Shown here piece after piece: positions 24,055 through 34,700 of a DNA stretch of 64,000 nucleotides; the stretch's first letter is position 1, and each line of letters opens with the position of its first letter. Source of the DNA: JACDEA01 sp963742585 (lineage in GTDB: Bacteria; Actinomycetota; Acidimicrobiia; Acidimicrobiales; JACDEA01); the NCBI GenBank assembly GCA_963742585.1, contig CAVUMI010000009.1:372001-436000 (forward strand), read 5' to 3'. The notes below the pieces were generated by a model that had not been told where the DNA came from, made no database searches, and worked only from the letters and a program-made list of their open reading frames with translations. Position numbers and translations under genes: made by a program.

Positions 24055-25698
24055 TCAGGGGTCGGTGAGCTGGAACCAGTAGAAGCCGTACGCGCCGATG
24101 GTGAGCAGATACGGGAGTTCGCCGATGAGCGGGAAAGGCACCCGGCCGAGCAGACCCAAGGGCTGTTTGCCCTGGAAGCGCTCCATGTGCAGCTCGACCG
24201 GTTGCGCGTAGCGGCTGAGATTGTTCACGCAGAGGACGATGTCGTCGCCGAGCTGGCGGACGAATGCGAGGACGGCCGAGTTCTCGGAGTGCAGCACTTC
24301 GAAGGTGCCGACGCCGAACACCTCGTGCTGCTTGCGAACCTGGATCATCCGCCGGATCCAGTGCAGGAACGACTCCTGACTGCGGGTCTCGGCTTCGACG
24401 TTGACCGCTTGATAGCCGTAGACCGGGTCCATCAGGGGAGGGAGGTAAAGCCGCGCGAAGTCGCCCTGGCTGAACCCGGCGTTGCGGTCAGGTGTCCACT
24501 GCATCGGCGTGCGAACGCCGTCGCGGTCGCCCAGGTAGATGTTGTCGCCCATGAGAATCTCGTCGCCGTAGTAGAGGATCGGGCTGCCGGGTAGAGCGAA
24601 CAAGAGCGCGTGGAGCAGCTCGGCCAAGCGTCGGTCGTTGTCCACGAGCGGTGCAAGCCGACGTCTAATCCCAAGGTTGAGCTTCATCCTTGGGTCCTTG
24701 GCGTATTCGGCGTAGAGGTAGTCCCGTTCCTCGTCGGTGACCATCTCCAAGGTCAGCTCGTCGTGGTTGCGAAGGAATATGCACCATTGGCTGCCCTCGG
24801 GGATAGCCGGGGTCTGGGCCAGGATCTCGGTAATCGGTCGACGGTCCTCCCGGCGCACCGCCATGAACATCCGTGGCATCAGGGGGAAGTGGAAGCACAT
24901 GTGGCATTCGTCGCCGGCGCCGGCGCCGAAGTAGTCGACGACGTCGGCTGGCCACTGGTTCGCCTCGGCCAGCAGGACCCGCCCCGGGTAGAGACGGTCG
25001 ACCTCCTCACGCAGGCGCCGGAGGTAGGCGTGGGTCTCGGGCAGGTTCTCGCCGTTGGTGCCGTCGCGCTCGTAGAGATAGGGGACCGCGTCGAGGCGGA
25101 AGCCGTCGAGGCCAAGGTCGAGCCAGAACCGGACGACCTCGAGCATCGCCTCCTGGACTTCGGGATTGTCGAAGTTCAGGTCGGGCTGGTGGCTGAAGAA
25201 GCGGTGCCAGTAGTACTGCTGCCGCTGGGCGTCCCACGCCCAGTTCGAGTGCTCGGTGTCGAGGAAGATGATCCGCGCCTCGGGCCAGCGCTGGTCGTCG
25301 TCGCCCCACACGTACCAGTCGGCCTTGGGGTTCGTCCGGTCCTGGCGCGCCTCCTGAAACCAGGGGTGCTGGTCGCTGGTGTGGTTCATGACCAGGTCGG
25401 CAATGACCCGGATACCCCGACCATGGGCCTCCTCGATGAGGGCGACCACGTCGCCCAGATCGCCGTACTCGGGCAGCACGGTGAAGAAGTCGCTGATGTC
25501 GTAGCCCCCGTCGCGCAGGGGCGACTGGTAGAAGGGGAGCAGCCAGATGCAATCGACGCCGAGCCACTCGATGTAGTCGAGCTTCGCCGTCAGTCCCTTC
25601 AGGTCGCCGGCGCCGTCGCCATCGGAATCCATGAAACCGCGGACGAACACCTCGTAGAACACGGCATGCTGGTACCAGCGCGGATCGTCCGTCAGCAC
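24055..25698 (-). CDS. treS: Trehalose synthase TreS (maltose alpha-D-glucosyltransferase)
   Basis: Interconverts trehalose and maltose, feeding maltokinase and GlgE. The GH13 barrel starts DDPRWYQHAVFYEVFVRGF, as in all TreS. Motifs: VIADLVMNHTSDQHPWF, LDGFRLDAVPYLYERDGTN (nucleophile Asp plus the TreS-specific ERDGTN-EN segment), LLAEANQWP (acid/base Glu) and FLRNHDELTLEMV. The product is about 547 residues, with no fused maltokinase domain, consistent with a separate mak gene. The frame is open to GTG 25737, but GTG at 25698 is preferred: it lies 4 residues before the conserved DDPRWYQ and has AAAGAGG-like bases just upstream. It is transcribed away from the beta-helix giant across a region of about 90 bp. 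Confidence 0.92.
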   Translation of the reverse strand: MLTDDPRWYQHAVFYEVFVRGFMDSDGDGAGDLKGLTAKLDYIEWLGVDCIWLLPFYQSPLRDGGYDISDFFTVLPEYGDLGDVVALIEEAHGRGIRVIADLVMNHTSDQHPWFQEARQDRTNPKADWYVWGDDDQRWPEARIIFLDTEHSNWAWDAQRQQYYWHRFFSHQPDLNFDNPEVQEAMLEVVRFWLDLGLDGFRLDAVPYLYERDGTNGENLPETHAYLRRLREEVDRLYPGRVLLAEANQWPADVVDYFGAGAGDECHMCFHFPLMPRMFMAVRREDRRPITEILAQTPAIPEGSQWCIFLRNHDELTLEMVTDEERDYLYAEYAKDPRMKLNLGIRRRLAPLVDNDRRLAELLHALLFALPGSPILYYGDEILMGDNIYLGDRDGVRTPMQWTPDRNAGFSQGDFARLYLPPLMDPVYGYQAVNVEAETRSQESFLHWIRRMIQVRKQHEVFGVGTFEVLHSENSAVLAFVRQLGDDIVLCVNNLSRYAQPVELHMERFQGKQPLGLLGRVPFPLIGELPYLLTIGAYGFYWFQLTDP

Positions 25699-25784
25699 AC
25701 CTCTTTGCCTAGCATCCGTGGTGCCGCCCAAGTACACGGCGAGCGTGGCGTAGAATGGAAGCCGGCGGATAGGGGGAGGCGGCG

Positions 25785-28700
25785 ATTACACGCAGGCGAG
25801 AAAACCGGCGGTGGGTCACCCGAGTGTTTTTCGTGCTGGGCTTGGCCGCGTTCTGGACGATTTTCGCCGGACCCCAACCGGCCCGGGCCGTCCCCCAGAC
25901 ATACGTCGTTCGCAACCCGACGGAGTCCCCCGGAGAGTTGACGAGTCTCACACTTCGCCAGGCCATTGAGCTGGCGAACGCCAACGAAGGCGCCGACACG
26001 ATTGAGTTCGAGCTTCCGGCCGACGATCTCGTGATCGATCTCGAGTCGGCGTTGCCCACGATCACCGAGACCGTCACGATCGACGGTACGACCCAACCGG
26101 GCTACAGCGACACACCACTGGTCACGGTGCTCGGCGAGGTGGACGAATATGGGTACCCGCTCTACGCCGGCTTCGTCGTCCAGCCAGGGTTCGAACCCTC
26201 CGACCCCAGCGTCGACGGCACCGCCATCCGTGGCCTAGCCATCGGGAACTTCAGCAGCGCCATCCTCGATCCAGGGTCAACGGGAAGCAGCTACGACAAC
26301 AACTACATCGGTGTCGCCGTCGACGGTGAGACCCCTATTCCCAACGACACCGGGATATCGCTTGGGTCCGAGGGCGAGTCAATGGCCACGACCGTCGCCG
26401 ACAATGTCATCTCCGCCAACTTCAACCAAGGCGTCTATATCGTCTCGTCGGGGAACGTCCTCACCGGCAACATCATCGGACTCAACGCGGCCGGCGATTC
26501 TCAGTTCGGCCCCGACGACGCGTTTCTCGGCAACAGCTCGGGCGTCGGGATCGACTTCGGCGTCGACAACGTCATCGGTGGGACGACGGCGGCGGCCCGC
26601 AACATCATCTCCGGCAACGGCGTGGGCATCTACAGCTCGAGCGGCGCCAGCGCGACGACGATCCAGGGCAACTACATCGGAACGGACATCACCGGGACCG
26701 TTGGGCGGGGCAACGCCGACGGCATCGAGCTGGCTTCGAACGCCGACCAGATCGGTGGCACGGCGGCTGGCGCGGGCAACCTCATCTCGGACAATGGTGA
26801 CGGCGAGGGCGGCGGCCACGGCATCTTCCTCGAGCTTCCTGGTTCTGAAGGCAGCCGAGTGGAGGGCAACCTCATTGGTACCGATGCGACCGGGATGCTG
26901 GCGCTGGGCAACGGCACCCACGGTATTGAGGTGGAGGGACCGAACGTCCGCATCGGCGGCTCAGCGGCCGGTGCCGGGAACACCATCTCCGCCAACGGGA
27001 GCGACGGGGTCTTCCTCGACTTCGCCGATGGCGCCGTGATTGAGGGCAACCTCATTGGCACCACGATCGAGGGCACCGCGGGCGCCCTTGATGCGGAGGG
27101 CTTCCCGACGATGGGCAACGAGGGCGACGGTATCGACATTCGAGGCACGAACAGCGCCCAAATCGGCGGTCCAACCGCGGCAGCTGGGAACGTGATCTCC
27201 GGCAACAGCGACGACGGCATCACGGTACGAGCCCTCTTCAGCGACTGCGAAGAGGGTTGCGAAACGCCGTCGGAGTTCACGAGCATCCAGAACAACCTCA
27301 TCGGCGTCGAGGCGTCGGGCACCATCGCCTATCCCAACGGCACGGGCATCGAGCTGCAGTCGGACACCGCGTTTACCACGATCGGGGGTTACCCCACGGT
27401 GGGCAACGTCATCTCCGGTAACGATGGCAACGGGATCCAGGACGACGGCACCAAAGACGTCATCAAGGGCAACTTCATCGGCACCGATCGCGGCGGTGCG
27501 CTCGACCTAGGCAACGTCGGCGATGGCGTCCAGATCGGTTCGTCAGATCCCGAAGTCGGCGGCTTCGGTCCCGGCGACGGCAACATCATCGCCTTCAACG
27601 ATGGAGATGGTGTTGAGATCGTCTTCGGCACCGAGAACCCGATCGTCAACAACAGCATTCACGACAATGTCGACCTCGGCATCAACCTGGTGGGCGGTTC
27701 GGAAGGCTTCGAAGAGGACGGGTTCGGGGTCAATCCGAACGATCTATACGACGCCGACGAAGGCCCCAACGACCTGCAGAACTATCCGGTGCTCGTGCCG
27801 GGGAACAGTCGCGTGGAGGGTGAGCTCTTCAGCGAGCCCGACAGTGACTACGCGATCCACTTCTACGGCAACGACGCCTGTGACCCCAGTGGATTCGGTG
27901 AGGGCGAGACGCCGCTGGGCAGCACCTCGGTCACGACCAACGCCGACGGCTTCGCCGAGTTCACGTTTCTCACGGCGTTCGACGCGGCCCAGCCCTTCAT
28001 CACCGCGACGGCCACCAATCTCGAGGTCGACAAGTTCAACACCTCTGAGTTCTCGGAGTGCGTGAAGCTGGAGGCGCCGCCCACTGTGTCGATCGGCGAC
28101 CCAACCGAGCTCGAGGGTGACAGCGGGACCGTGCTGTTGAACTTCCCGGTCACGCTGGAACACGCCACCGACGTCGACGTCGAGATCGACTACTCCACGG
28201 CCGACGGGACCGCCAGCGCGTCTTCGGATTACGCGACGACCTCGGGAACGCTGATCATTCCGGCGGACGAAACCTCCGGCACCATCGCGGTGTCGGTCGC
28301 CGGCGACACGGTGCCGGAGCTGAACGAAACCCTCTTCGTCGACCTGACCGCGGCGCGAAATGCCACGATCGCCGATGGGCGCGGCGACGGCACGATCACC
28401 AACGACGACGCCGCGGCCAGCATCGCCGACCTAACCCAGCCCGAAGGCAGCAGCGGTGGTACCAGCCTGATGTCCTTCACGGTGACCCTCGATCGCGCCC
28501 TCCCGGTCGACACCACCGTCAGTTACACGACGACCGCCGGTACGGCCACCGCGCCGAGCGACTACTCGACCACCGCTGGGTCGGTCATCGTTCCCGCCGG
28601 CGCGACCACCGCACCGGTCGACGTCCCGATCGTCGGTGACACGTTGCTGGAAACCAACGAGTCGTTCTTCGTCGACCTGACCGCGACCAACAACGGGATC

Positions 28701-31700
28701 ATTTCCGACAGCCGCGGCGACGGCACGATCACCAACGACGACGCCGCGCCCACGATCGCGATCAGTGACGGCTCGTTGCTCGAAGGCAACACCAGCACGA
28801 GCCCGATGGTGTTCACCGTCTCGCTCTCGGCCGCCAGCGGTCTCGATGCATCCGTCGCTTACAGCACCGCCAACGCCACCGCGACCTCGCCCGCCGACTA
28901 CACCGGCATATCGAGCGCGGTCACGATTCCGGCCGGCTCGACCTCCGCCACCATCAGCGTTCCGATCGTGGGCGAGACGCTCTACGAGGTCAATGAGACC
29001 TTTCTCGTGAACCTCGGCACGCCCACCAACGCCACCATCGGTGACGGGGAGGGGGTCGGGACGATCACCAACGACGACTCGCCGCCGATTGGATCAGTGA
29101 GTGACGCCTCGGTTTCCGAGGGCAGCACCGGCGGGACCAGTTCGATGGTCTTCACCGTGACCCTGAACGGGCCCAGCGGTCTTCCGGCCACGTTCGGCTA
29201 CGCCACCGCTGACGGTTCCGCTGCCGCGCCTGACGACTACGCGGCCGCCTCCAGTACCGTGACCGTTCCCGCCGGCGCCACCACTGCGACGATCGCGGTC
29301 CCAGTCGTAGGCGACACGGCATTCGAGACGGACGAGACGTTGTTCGTTGATTTGGGCGAGGCCACCAATGCGACCGTCACGGACGGTCGGGGCGTCGGCA
29401 CGATCATCAACGACGACGCCGCACCGGGCGTCTCGATAGCCGATGCCTCCGTCCTGGAAGGCAATGGCGGAACCACCGCGATGGTGTTCACGATCACACA
29501 GAGTGGCGCCGTCGGGTCCGACACCACGGTGGCCTTCACCACCGCCAACGGCACAGCGGTAGCGCCTGGCGACTACACCAGCACCGCGGGCACCGCCACC
29601 ATCCCAGCCGGCGACACCTCCACCACAGCCACCGTGCCGGTTGTGGGCGACACGGCGTCCGAGCCCGACGAGACGTTCACTGTGACACTCAGCACGCCGG
29701 GCGACGGCGACGCGTCTCCCACCTTCATCATCGCCGACGGCAGCGCGGTGGGCACCATCACCAACGACGACAACCCGCCGGCGGTCTCGGTCAGCGACGC
29801 GGGGGTGATCGAAGGCAACAGCGGGTTCACGCCGATGACGTTCACCATTTCGCTGCCGCAGGCGAGCGCGCAGGATGTCTCGGTGGCCTTCGCCACTAGC
29901 AATGGCAGCGCCACCGCGCCCGGCGATTACGGCGCCGGCTCGGGCACGGTGACGATACCGGCCGGTTCGACGACTGCGACCGTGGTGGTCAGCGTCGTCG
30001 GCGACACGACCGCCGAGGTGAACGAGACCTTCACCGTCACGCTCTCCTCGCCGACCAACGCCACCATCGCCGACGGCACCGGGGTGGGCACCATCACCAA
30101 TGACGACGCGCCGCCCCCGGCCACTACCACCACCCCGCCGCCGACGACGACCACCTTGCCCCCGATCACCACCACGACGCTGCCGCCGCCGTTCCAGCAG
30201 CCGACCACGACGACCCTGCCCCCGACCACCACCACCGAGGCGCCGGTGATCGCGCCGCTCAATCCCGAGGTCAACCCCACCACGACGCTCCGTCCGGTCG
30301 TCACCACCCGGCCACCGACGGTGACCACCCGCACCACGCTGCGGCCCACCACCACCAGCACGCCGCCGACCACAGCTGCCCCGACGACGACCAGCACCGC
30401 GGCGCCGACGACGACCACCTCGACGATCCCGCCGCCGGAGTTCACCCTCACCGCCCTGGCCCCTGACGGAACCGGTCAGGGCCGCCCCGGCGTGGGCCTG
30501 AACATCAACGGCGAGGGCTATGAGAGCTGCGAGACCGTCTACTTCTTCTTCGACGGCGCCCGCATCGCCAGCGACGAGCCCGACAGCGCCGGCCGCGTGC
30601 ACCCCGGCGAAGCCGAAGTTCCCGGCGATGCCGACCCCGGATCCCAGCCGGTCATCAGCACCTGCGATGACAGCGGCGAGCCGGTGCGGGCCAGCACCAG
30701 CTTCCGGGTCATCGAGGACTCGCTTCACCGCAGCTCGCTGGTCACCTCCGGGCCCAAGCCCAGCGAGATCCCCCTCACGCTTCAGCGGCTGGCCAACAGC
30801 GCAGCGCTTGCCGCTCTGCTGATGCTGGTCTTCGCTTTCCCCTCCCAGCTCTTCAACAGCACCTTTGAGGAGAACTACGACGAGATCCGCCACTGGTTCC
30901 CCACGCCGCGCCGGGCGATCGCCGCTATCGCTGCCATCCCGAACTGGATCAGGACCGGAGGCTTCTTCCTGATCGGCGGGCTCGTCGCCGCCTTCCTCGA
31001 TCCCAGCATTGGCTTTAACCTCTCGACCCTCGGGTTGGTTCTCGGCCTGGCTATTGCCGTGGTCCTGGTCAACCTGGGCTTCGCTGCTCCGAGGGCGCTC
31101 TACATGCGCTACCAGTTCGGCGACCGGGGCGAGATGCGCCTGCTGGCCGGAAGCATCCTGGTCGGGATCGTTTGCGTGGCGTTGTCGCGGGCCTTGAACT
31201 TCCAGCCCGGCTACGTCTATGGCCTCCTGGCCGGATTCGCCTTTGCCCGCCAGCTCGACCCCCGACGGCACGGACGGGTCACAGCCTTGACGGTGGTCTC
31301 GGTCTTCATCATCAGCATGGCGGCGTGGTTCGCGTGGGTACCGCTCTCGCACGCCGCGGAGGAGCCCGGCGCCGGCCTGGCGGTGATCGCCGCGGAGGCC
31401 GCGCTCTTCGGCACCTTCCTCTACGGGCTCGAGGCCCTGGTGATCATCCTGTTGCCGTTGCGCTTCCTCGCCGGCTCCGCGGTCATGGCCTGGAGCCGCA
31501 CGGCGTGGATCCTGATGTTCGGCGCCGCCACTTTCGGGCTCATCTTCGTGCTGCTCTCACCGTCGACGGGCTACGTCGGGCACAGCCTCGCGGGTTCGGC
31601 GGTCACCATGCTCATCGTCGCCGCTGCGTTCATGCTGTTCTCGATCGCGTTCTGGGCCTACTTCCGCCTGCGCCCCAGCCGCGGCACCGTGCAGCAGATC

Positions 31701-31709
31701 GAGTTCTAA
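25785..31709 (+). CDS. Giant surface protein 1: beta-helix, six Calx-beta repeats, Thr/Pro stalk, ~8-TM anchor
   Basis: About 1974 residues. Signal peptide; CSLREA-like start (TLRQAIELANANEGADTIEF); parallel beta-helix of many GN-x-IGTD-x-x-G units (nt 26280-27690). Six Calx-beta domains follow (nt 28078-30112), each ending GTITNDD or similar, then a Thr/Pro stalk (30118-30440). A beta-sandwich begins LTALAPDGTGQGRPGVGLNI. The membrane domain (30795-31690) contains FPSQLFNSTFEENYDEIR, PGYVYG and FWAYFRLR. The start is uncertain. GTG 25824 leaves no basic residues before the hydrophobic core. ATT 25785, 5 bases after GGGGGAGG, gives TRRRENRRW ahead of it and is preferred; an in-frame TAG at 25770 excludes earlier starts. 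Likely envelope-anchored adhesin or polysaccharide-binding protein. Confidence 0.82.
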   Translation: MTRRRENRRWVTRVFFVLGLAAFWTIFAGPQPARAVPQTYVVRNPTESPGELTSLTLRQAIELANANEGADTIEFELPADDLVIDLESALPTITETVTIDGTTQPGYSDTPLVTVLGEVDEYGYPLYAGFVVQPGFEPSDPSVDGTAIRGLAIGNFSSAILDPGSTGSSYDNNYIGVAVDGETPIPNDTGISLGSEGESMATTVADNVISANFNQGVYIVSSGNVLTGNIIGLNAAGDSQFGPDDAFLGNSSGVGIDFGVDNVIGGTTAAARNIISGNGVGIYSSSGASATTIQGNYIGTDITGTVGRGNADGIELASNADQIGGTAAGAGNLISDNGDGEGGGHGIFLELPGSEGSRVEGNLIGTDATGMLALGNGTHGIEVEGPNVRIGGSAAGAGNTISANGSDGVFLDFADGAVIEGNLIGTTIEGTAGALDAEGFPTMGNEGDGIDIRGTNSAQIGGPTAAAGNVISGNSDDGITVRALFSDCEEGCETPSEFTSIQNNLIGVEASGTIAYPNGTGIELQSDTAFTTIGGYPTVGNVISGNDGNGIQDDGTKDVIKGNFIGTDRGGALDLGNVGDGVQIGSSDPEVGGFGPGDGNIIAFNDGDGVEIVFGTENPIVNNSIHDNVDLGINLVGGSEGFEEDGFGVNPNDLYDADEGPNDLQNYPVLVPGNSRVEGELFSEPDSDYAIHFYGNDACDPSGFGEGETPLGSTSVTTNADGFAEFTFLTAFDAAQPFITATATNLEVDKFNTSEFSECVKLEAPPTVSIGDPTELEGDSGTVLLNFPVTLEHATDVDVEIDYSTADGTASASSDYATTSGTLIIPADETSGTIAVSVAGDTVPELNETLFVDLTAARNATIADGRGDGTITNDDAAASIADLTQPEGSSGGTSLMSFTVTLDRALPVDTTVSYTTTAGTATAPSDYSTTAGSVIVPAGATTAPVDVPIVGDTLLETNESFFVDLTATNNGIISDSRGDGTITNDDAAPTIAISDGSLLEGNTSTSPMVFTVSLSAASGLDASVAYSTANATATSPADYTGISSAVTIPAGSTSATISVPIVGETLYEVNETFLVNLGTPTNATIGDGEGVGTITNDDSPPIGSVSDASVSEGSTGGTSSMVFTVTLNGPSGLPATFGYATADGSAAAPDDYAAASSTVTVPAGATTATIAVPVVGDTAFETDETLFVDLGEATNATVTDGRGVGTIINDDAAPGVSIADASVLEGNGGTTAMVFTITQSGAVGSDTTVAFTTANGTAVAPGDYTSTAGTATIPAGDTSTTATVPVVGDTASEPDETFTVTLSTPGDGDASPTFIIADGSAVGTITNDDNPPAVSVSDAGVIEGNSGFTPMTFTISLPQASAQDVSVAFATSNGSATAPGDYGAGSGTVTIPAGSTTATVVVSVVGDTTAEVNETFTVTLSSPTNATIADGTGVGTITNDDAPPPATTTTPPPTTTTLPPITTTTLPPPFQQPTTTTLPPTTTTEAPVIAPLNPEVNPTTTLRPVVTTRPPTVTTRTTLRPTTTSTPPTTAAPTTTSTAAPTTTTSTIPPPEFTLTALAPDGTGQGRPGVGLNINGEGYESCETVYFFFDGARIASDEPDSAGRVHPGEAEVPGDADPGSQPVISTCDDSGEPVRASTSFRVIEDSLHRSSLVTSGPKPSEIPLTLQRLANSAALAALLMLVFAFPSQLFNSTFEENYDEIRHWFPTPRRAIAAIAAIPNWIRTGGFFLIGGLVAAFLDPSIGFNLSTLGLVLGLAIAVVLVNLGFAAPRALYMRYQFGDRGEMRLLAGSILVGIVCVALSRALNFQPGYVYGLLAGFAFARQLDPRRHGRVTALTVVSVFIISMAAWFAWVPLSHAAEEPGAGLAVIAAEAALFGTFLYGLEALVIILLPLRFLAGSAVMAWSRTAWILMFGAATFGLIFVLLSPSTGYVGHSLAGSAVTMLIVAAAFMLFSIAFWAYFRLRPSRGTVQQIEF
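30000..31709 (+). repeat. 1.7-kb duplicated C-terminal module, copy 1
   Basis: Matches 35537-37246 at a constant offset of 5537 bases. From about 30119 to the stop codon I find only two differences (31671 C versus T, and gtgcagcag versus gtgcaacag near the end). From 30000 to 30119 a handful of differences appear, and further upstream similarity falls to that of ordinary Calx-beta paralogues. Homology ends exactly at the stop codon. It encodes the end of a Calx-beta domain, the stalk, a beta-sandwich and the membrane anchor. Confidence 0.93.
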
Positions 31710-31713
31710 CGGT

Positions 31714-31764
31714 CTGAACGCGCCGTCGCAGTTCTAAAGTGGACTGCGGCAGAAGGGCGTTCAG
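31714..31764 (+). promoter_or_regulatory. Nested hairpin filling the gap between the two giant genes, with the Shine-Dalgarno in its internal loop
   Basis: Outer arms 31714-31721 (CTGAACGC) and 31757-31764 (GCGTTCAG) are perfectly complementary. Inside, 31725-31734 pairs with 31741-31750 over 10 bp including two G-U pairs, around a 6-nt loop (TAAAGT). The ribosome site AGAAGG (31751-31756) of the next gene, whose ATG is 31766, falls exactly in the internal loop. It could be a terminator without U-run, or a leader structure controlling initiation. Pairing is seen; role is inferred. Confidence 0.45.
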
Positions 31765-31765
31765 C

Positions 31766-34700
31766 ATGAAGCGTGTCCGGAAGTGGATCCTTCTGCTTCT
31801 GGGCGTCATCTGGGCGACGCTGGCGTTCCAAGCCACTCCGCCTGCTCGGGCGACCGAGTTCACGGTGACGAACACGCTCGACTCCGGCGCGGGTTCGCTG
31901 CGAGCCGCGATCGACGCCGCCAATCTCGAAGACACCGTCACGCCGCACACGATCACGTTCGCGATTCCCGGGGCCGAACCGCACACCATCAACCTCACCG
32001 AGCCCCTCAGTGTCTTCGAGCCGATGACCATCGACGCCACCACGCAGGACGGGTACGCGCTGGCAAATACGCCGGTGGTGAAGGTGCTCGGGATGGTCGA
32101 CTCCTTCCCGCTCTTTGACTGCTTCACCGTCGGGAGCGACGCCGATGGCACGACGATCCGCGGCTTCGCCATCGGCGACTGCACCGACGGGATCATCGAC
32201 CACATCTCCGTGGGCAGCACGTACGAACTGAACTACGTCGGCGTCGATTTCGACGGTGTCGCCCTCATCCCCAACGACGTCGGAATCCACCTGAGCGGCG
32301 AGGGCGAGTCGATGGAGACGACGGTCGCCAACAACCTGGTTTCGGGCAACGGCACCGGTATCAGCATCGACAGCGTCTCGGACAACGTCGTGTCGGGAAA
32401 TGTCATCGGTCTGAACGCGTTGGGCGATGACGCGCTGGCGAACGGCGTCGGCGTGGAGCTGGCGAACGCCGACGACAACACGATCGGTGGCACGACCGTG
32501 GCCGCCCGCAACGTCATCTCGGGAAACGGCGCGGCCATCTCCTCGTTCTCCAGCGAGCGGAACCTGATCCAGGGGAACTACATCGGCGTCAGGCCAGACG
32601 GCACATCGCCGCAAGGGAACACCACCGGCATCGGGTTGGACGGCGATGACGCCACGACGATCGACGGCAACGTGATCTCGGCCAACGAAGGCAGCGGGGG
32701 CGTCTACGTGCTCGGGTCGACGGGCACCATCCTCGCCGGCAACATCATCGGCCTGGCGGCCGACGGCGACGATCCGCTGGGTAACAGCGTTGGTGTGTAC
32801 CTCGACGGCGCCACCGGCACGCTCATCGGTGGCCCGACGGCCGCTGACCGCAACGTGATCTCCAACAACTTCACGGGCATCCTTGCCGAATTCGGTGCCG
32901 GGTCCACGAGCATCCAAGGGAACTACATCGGCACCGATGCCACCGGCCTCCTGGCGCGGGGGAACTTCAATGGCGTCGAACTTGACTCTGACGGCGACAC
33001 GATCGTCGGCAATGTCATCTCGGCGAACCGATCCTCCGAAAGCCCTGGGAATGGGCTGGAGATCGACGCGTCGTTCGAGAACTCCGGCACCCTCGTCGAG
33101 GACAACCTGATCGGTACCGACGCCACCGGCCTCGCACCGCTCGGAAACGAAGGCGACGGAATCGAGGCCGAGGGTCCCAACATCGTGATCGCCGGCAATG
33201 TGATCTCCGCCAACGACGAGTTCGGCATCCAGTTCGTCGAAGACGCCAACGACGCCGTGGTACGCGGCAACATGATCGGCACCAACGCGTCGGGCAGCGA
33301 GGCAATGGGCAACGGCGACGACGGCGTCGTCGTCCGGGCGTCGGCCGGCGTGCTCATCGGCGGCACCACTTCCGAGGACGGCAACCTCGTCTCCGGCAAT
33401 GGCGGTCACGGCATCTCGGTCGTGGGAGATTGCGACGTGGAGGGCGACGGTGCCTCCACCGGCACACTGATCCGGAACAACGGCATCGGTATCAGCGGCG
33501 AGGGCGCCGAGGCGATCGTGTTCCCCAATGCTGAGGATGGCGTCTTCATCGGCTCCTGCACGGAATCGACGACGGTGGGGGGGACCGCGTCTGAAGGCAA
33601 CGTGATCTCGGGCAACGGTGGAAACGGGGTTCAAACCGACGGCGACCTCGACCTCATCACCGGTAACTTCATCGGCACTGACGCCGCGGACACGGCCGGT
33701 CTGGGGAACGGCGCCGGTGTGGTCGTCACCGGTGACAGCATCACCATTGGCGGACCGGGTGCGGGCAACGTGATCTCGGGCAACACCGGGACCGGGATCG
33801 ACGTGAGCGACGACAGTCTCGGTACGCTCGTTCAGAGCAACCGCATCGGTACGAACGGCGCCGGTACCGCGCCGCTCGCCAACGGCGGTCACGGCATGTT
33901 CGTCTCCCAAGACTCGACCGCGACGACCGTGGGTGGCGCAGCGGCTGGGGAGGGCAACGTGATCTCGGGCAACGCGCTCGATGGGGTCCGGACAGAGGGT
34001 GCCGGCACGGGCGACGTGATCCTGGGGAACCTGATCGGAACGGCGGCCGATGGGACGACGCCGCTGGGCAACGGCGAAAACGGTGTGTACATCGGGTCCG
34101 ATCCAGTTGTCGGCGGGTTCGGAGCGGGGGAGGCGAATGTCATCGCCTTCAACGGATTAGCGGGTGTCAGGGTCGGCGACGGTGTGGGCACTGCGATCCG
34201 CGGCAACAGCATTCACGACAATGCCTTGCTCGGTATCGACATCTTCGGCGACGGCGTCACGCCAAACGACCCGAGCGACGTCGACGCAGGCCCCAACCTG
34301 GTGCAGAACTTTCCGATACTCAGTTCAGTGAGCGGCGACTCCACTCCAGTGATCAGCGGCACCTTGAACTCGACGCCATCATCGACCTTCGCCGTGGACT
34401 TCTACGCCAGCCCCGCGTGCGACGACAGCGGTAACGGCGAGGGGGCCACCTTCCTGGCAACTATCGCGGTCACGACCGACGGCAGCGGCGACGCGGCGTT
34501 CTCGACTGGCTTCTCGCCGGTCTCCGACCAGGAGGCGATCACCGCGGCCGCTACGGATGCGGCGGGGAACACCTCGGAGTTCTCCAACTGCGCTGCGCTG
34601 CCGCCGACAGTCTCGATCGGCGATTCTGAGTTGGTGGAGGGCGGCGGAGCGATGTCGTTCACCATCACGCTGTCGGAGGACGTCGTCGGTCTCAATGAAG

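Noticed and set aside
26186..26199. AGGGTTCGAACCCT resembles a tRNA T-arm.
   Set aside because: It lies inside the coding region of giant surface protein 1, and no acceptor, D or anticodon arm can be placed around it.
29094..31352. Long minus-strand open frame (about 750 codons), with a matching one at 35219-36889.
   Set aside because: Antisense to the Calx-beta, stalk and anchor regions; both copies exist only because the sense DNA is duplicated. Low-complexity Arg/Gly product.
31706..33910. Minus-strand open frame of about 730 codons opposite the beta-helix of giant surface protein 2.
   Set aside because: Composition is that of a shadow frame, with no start signal or domain. The sense strand has a signal peptide and clear repeats.
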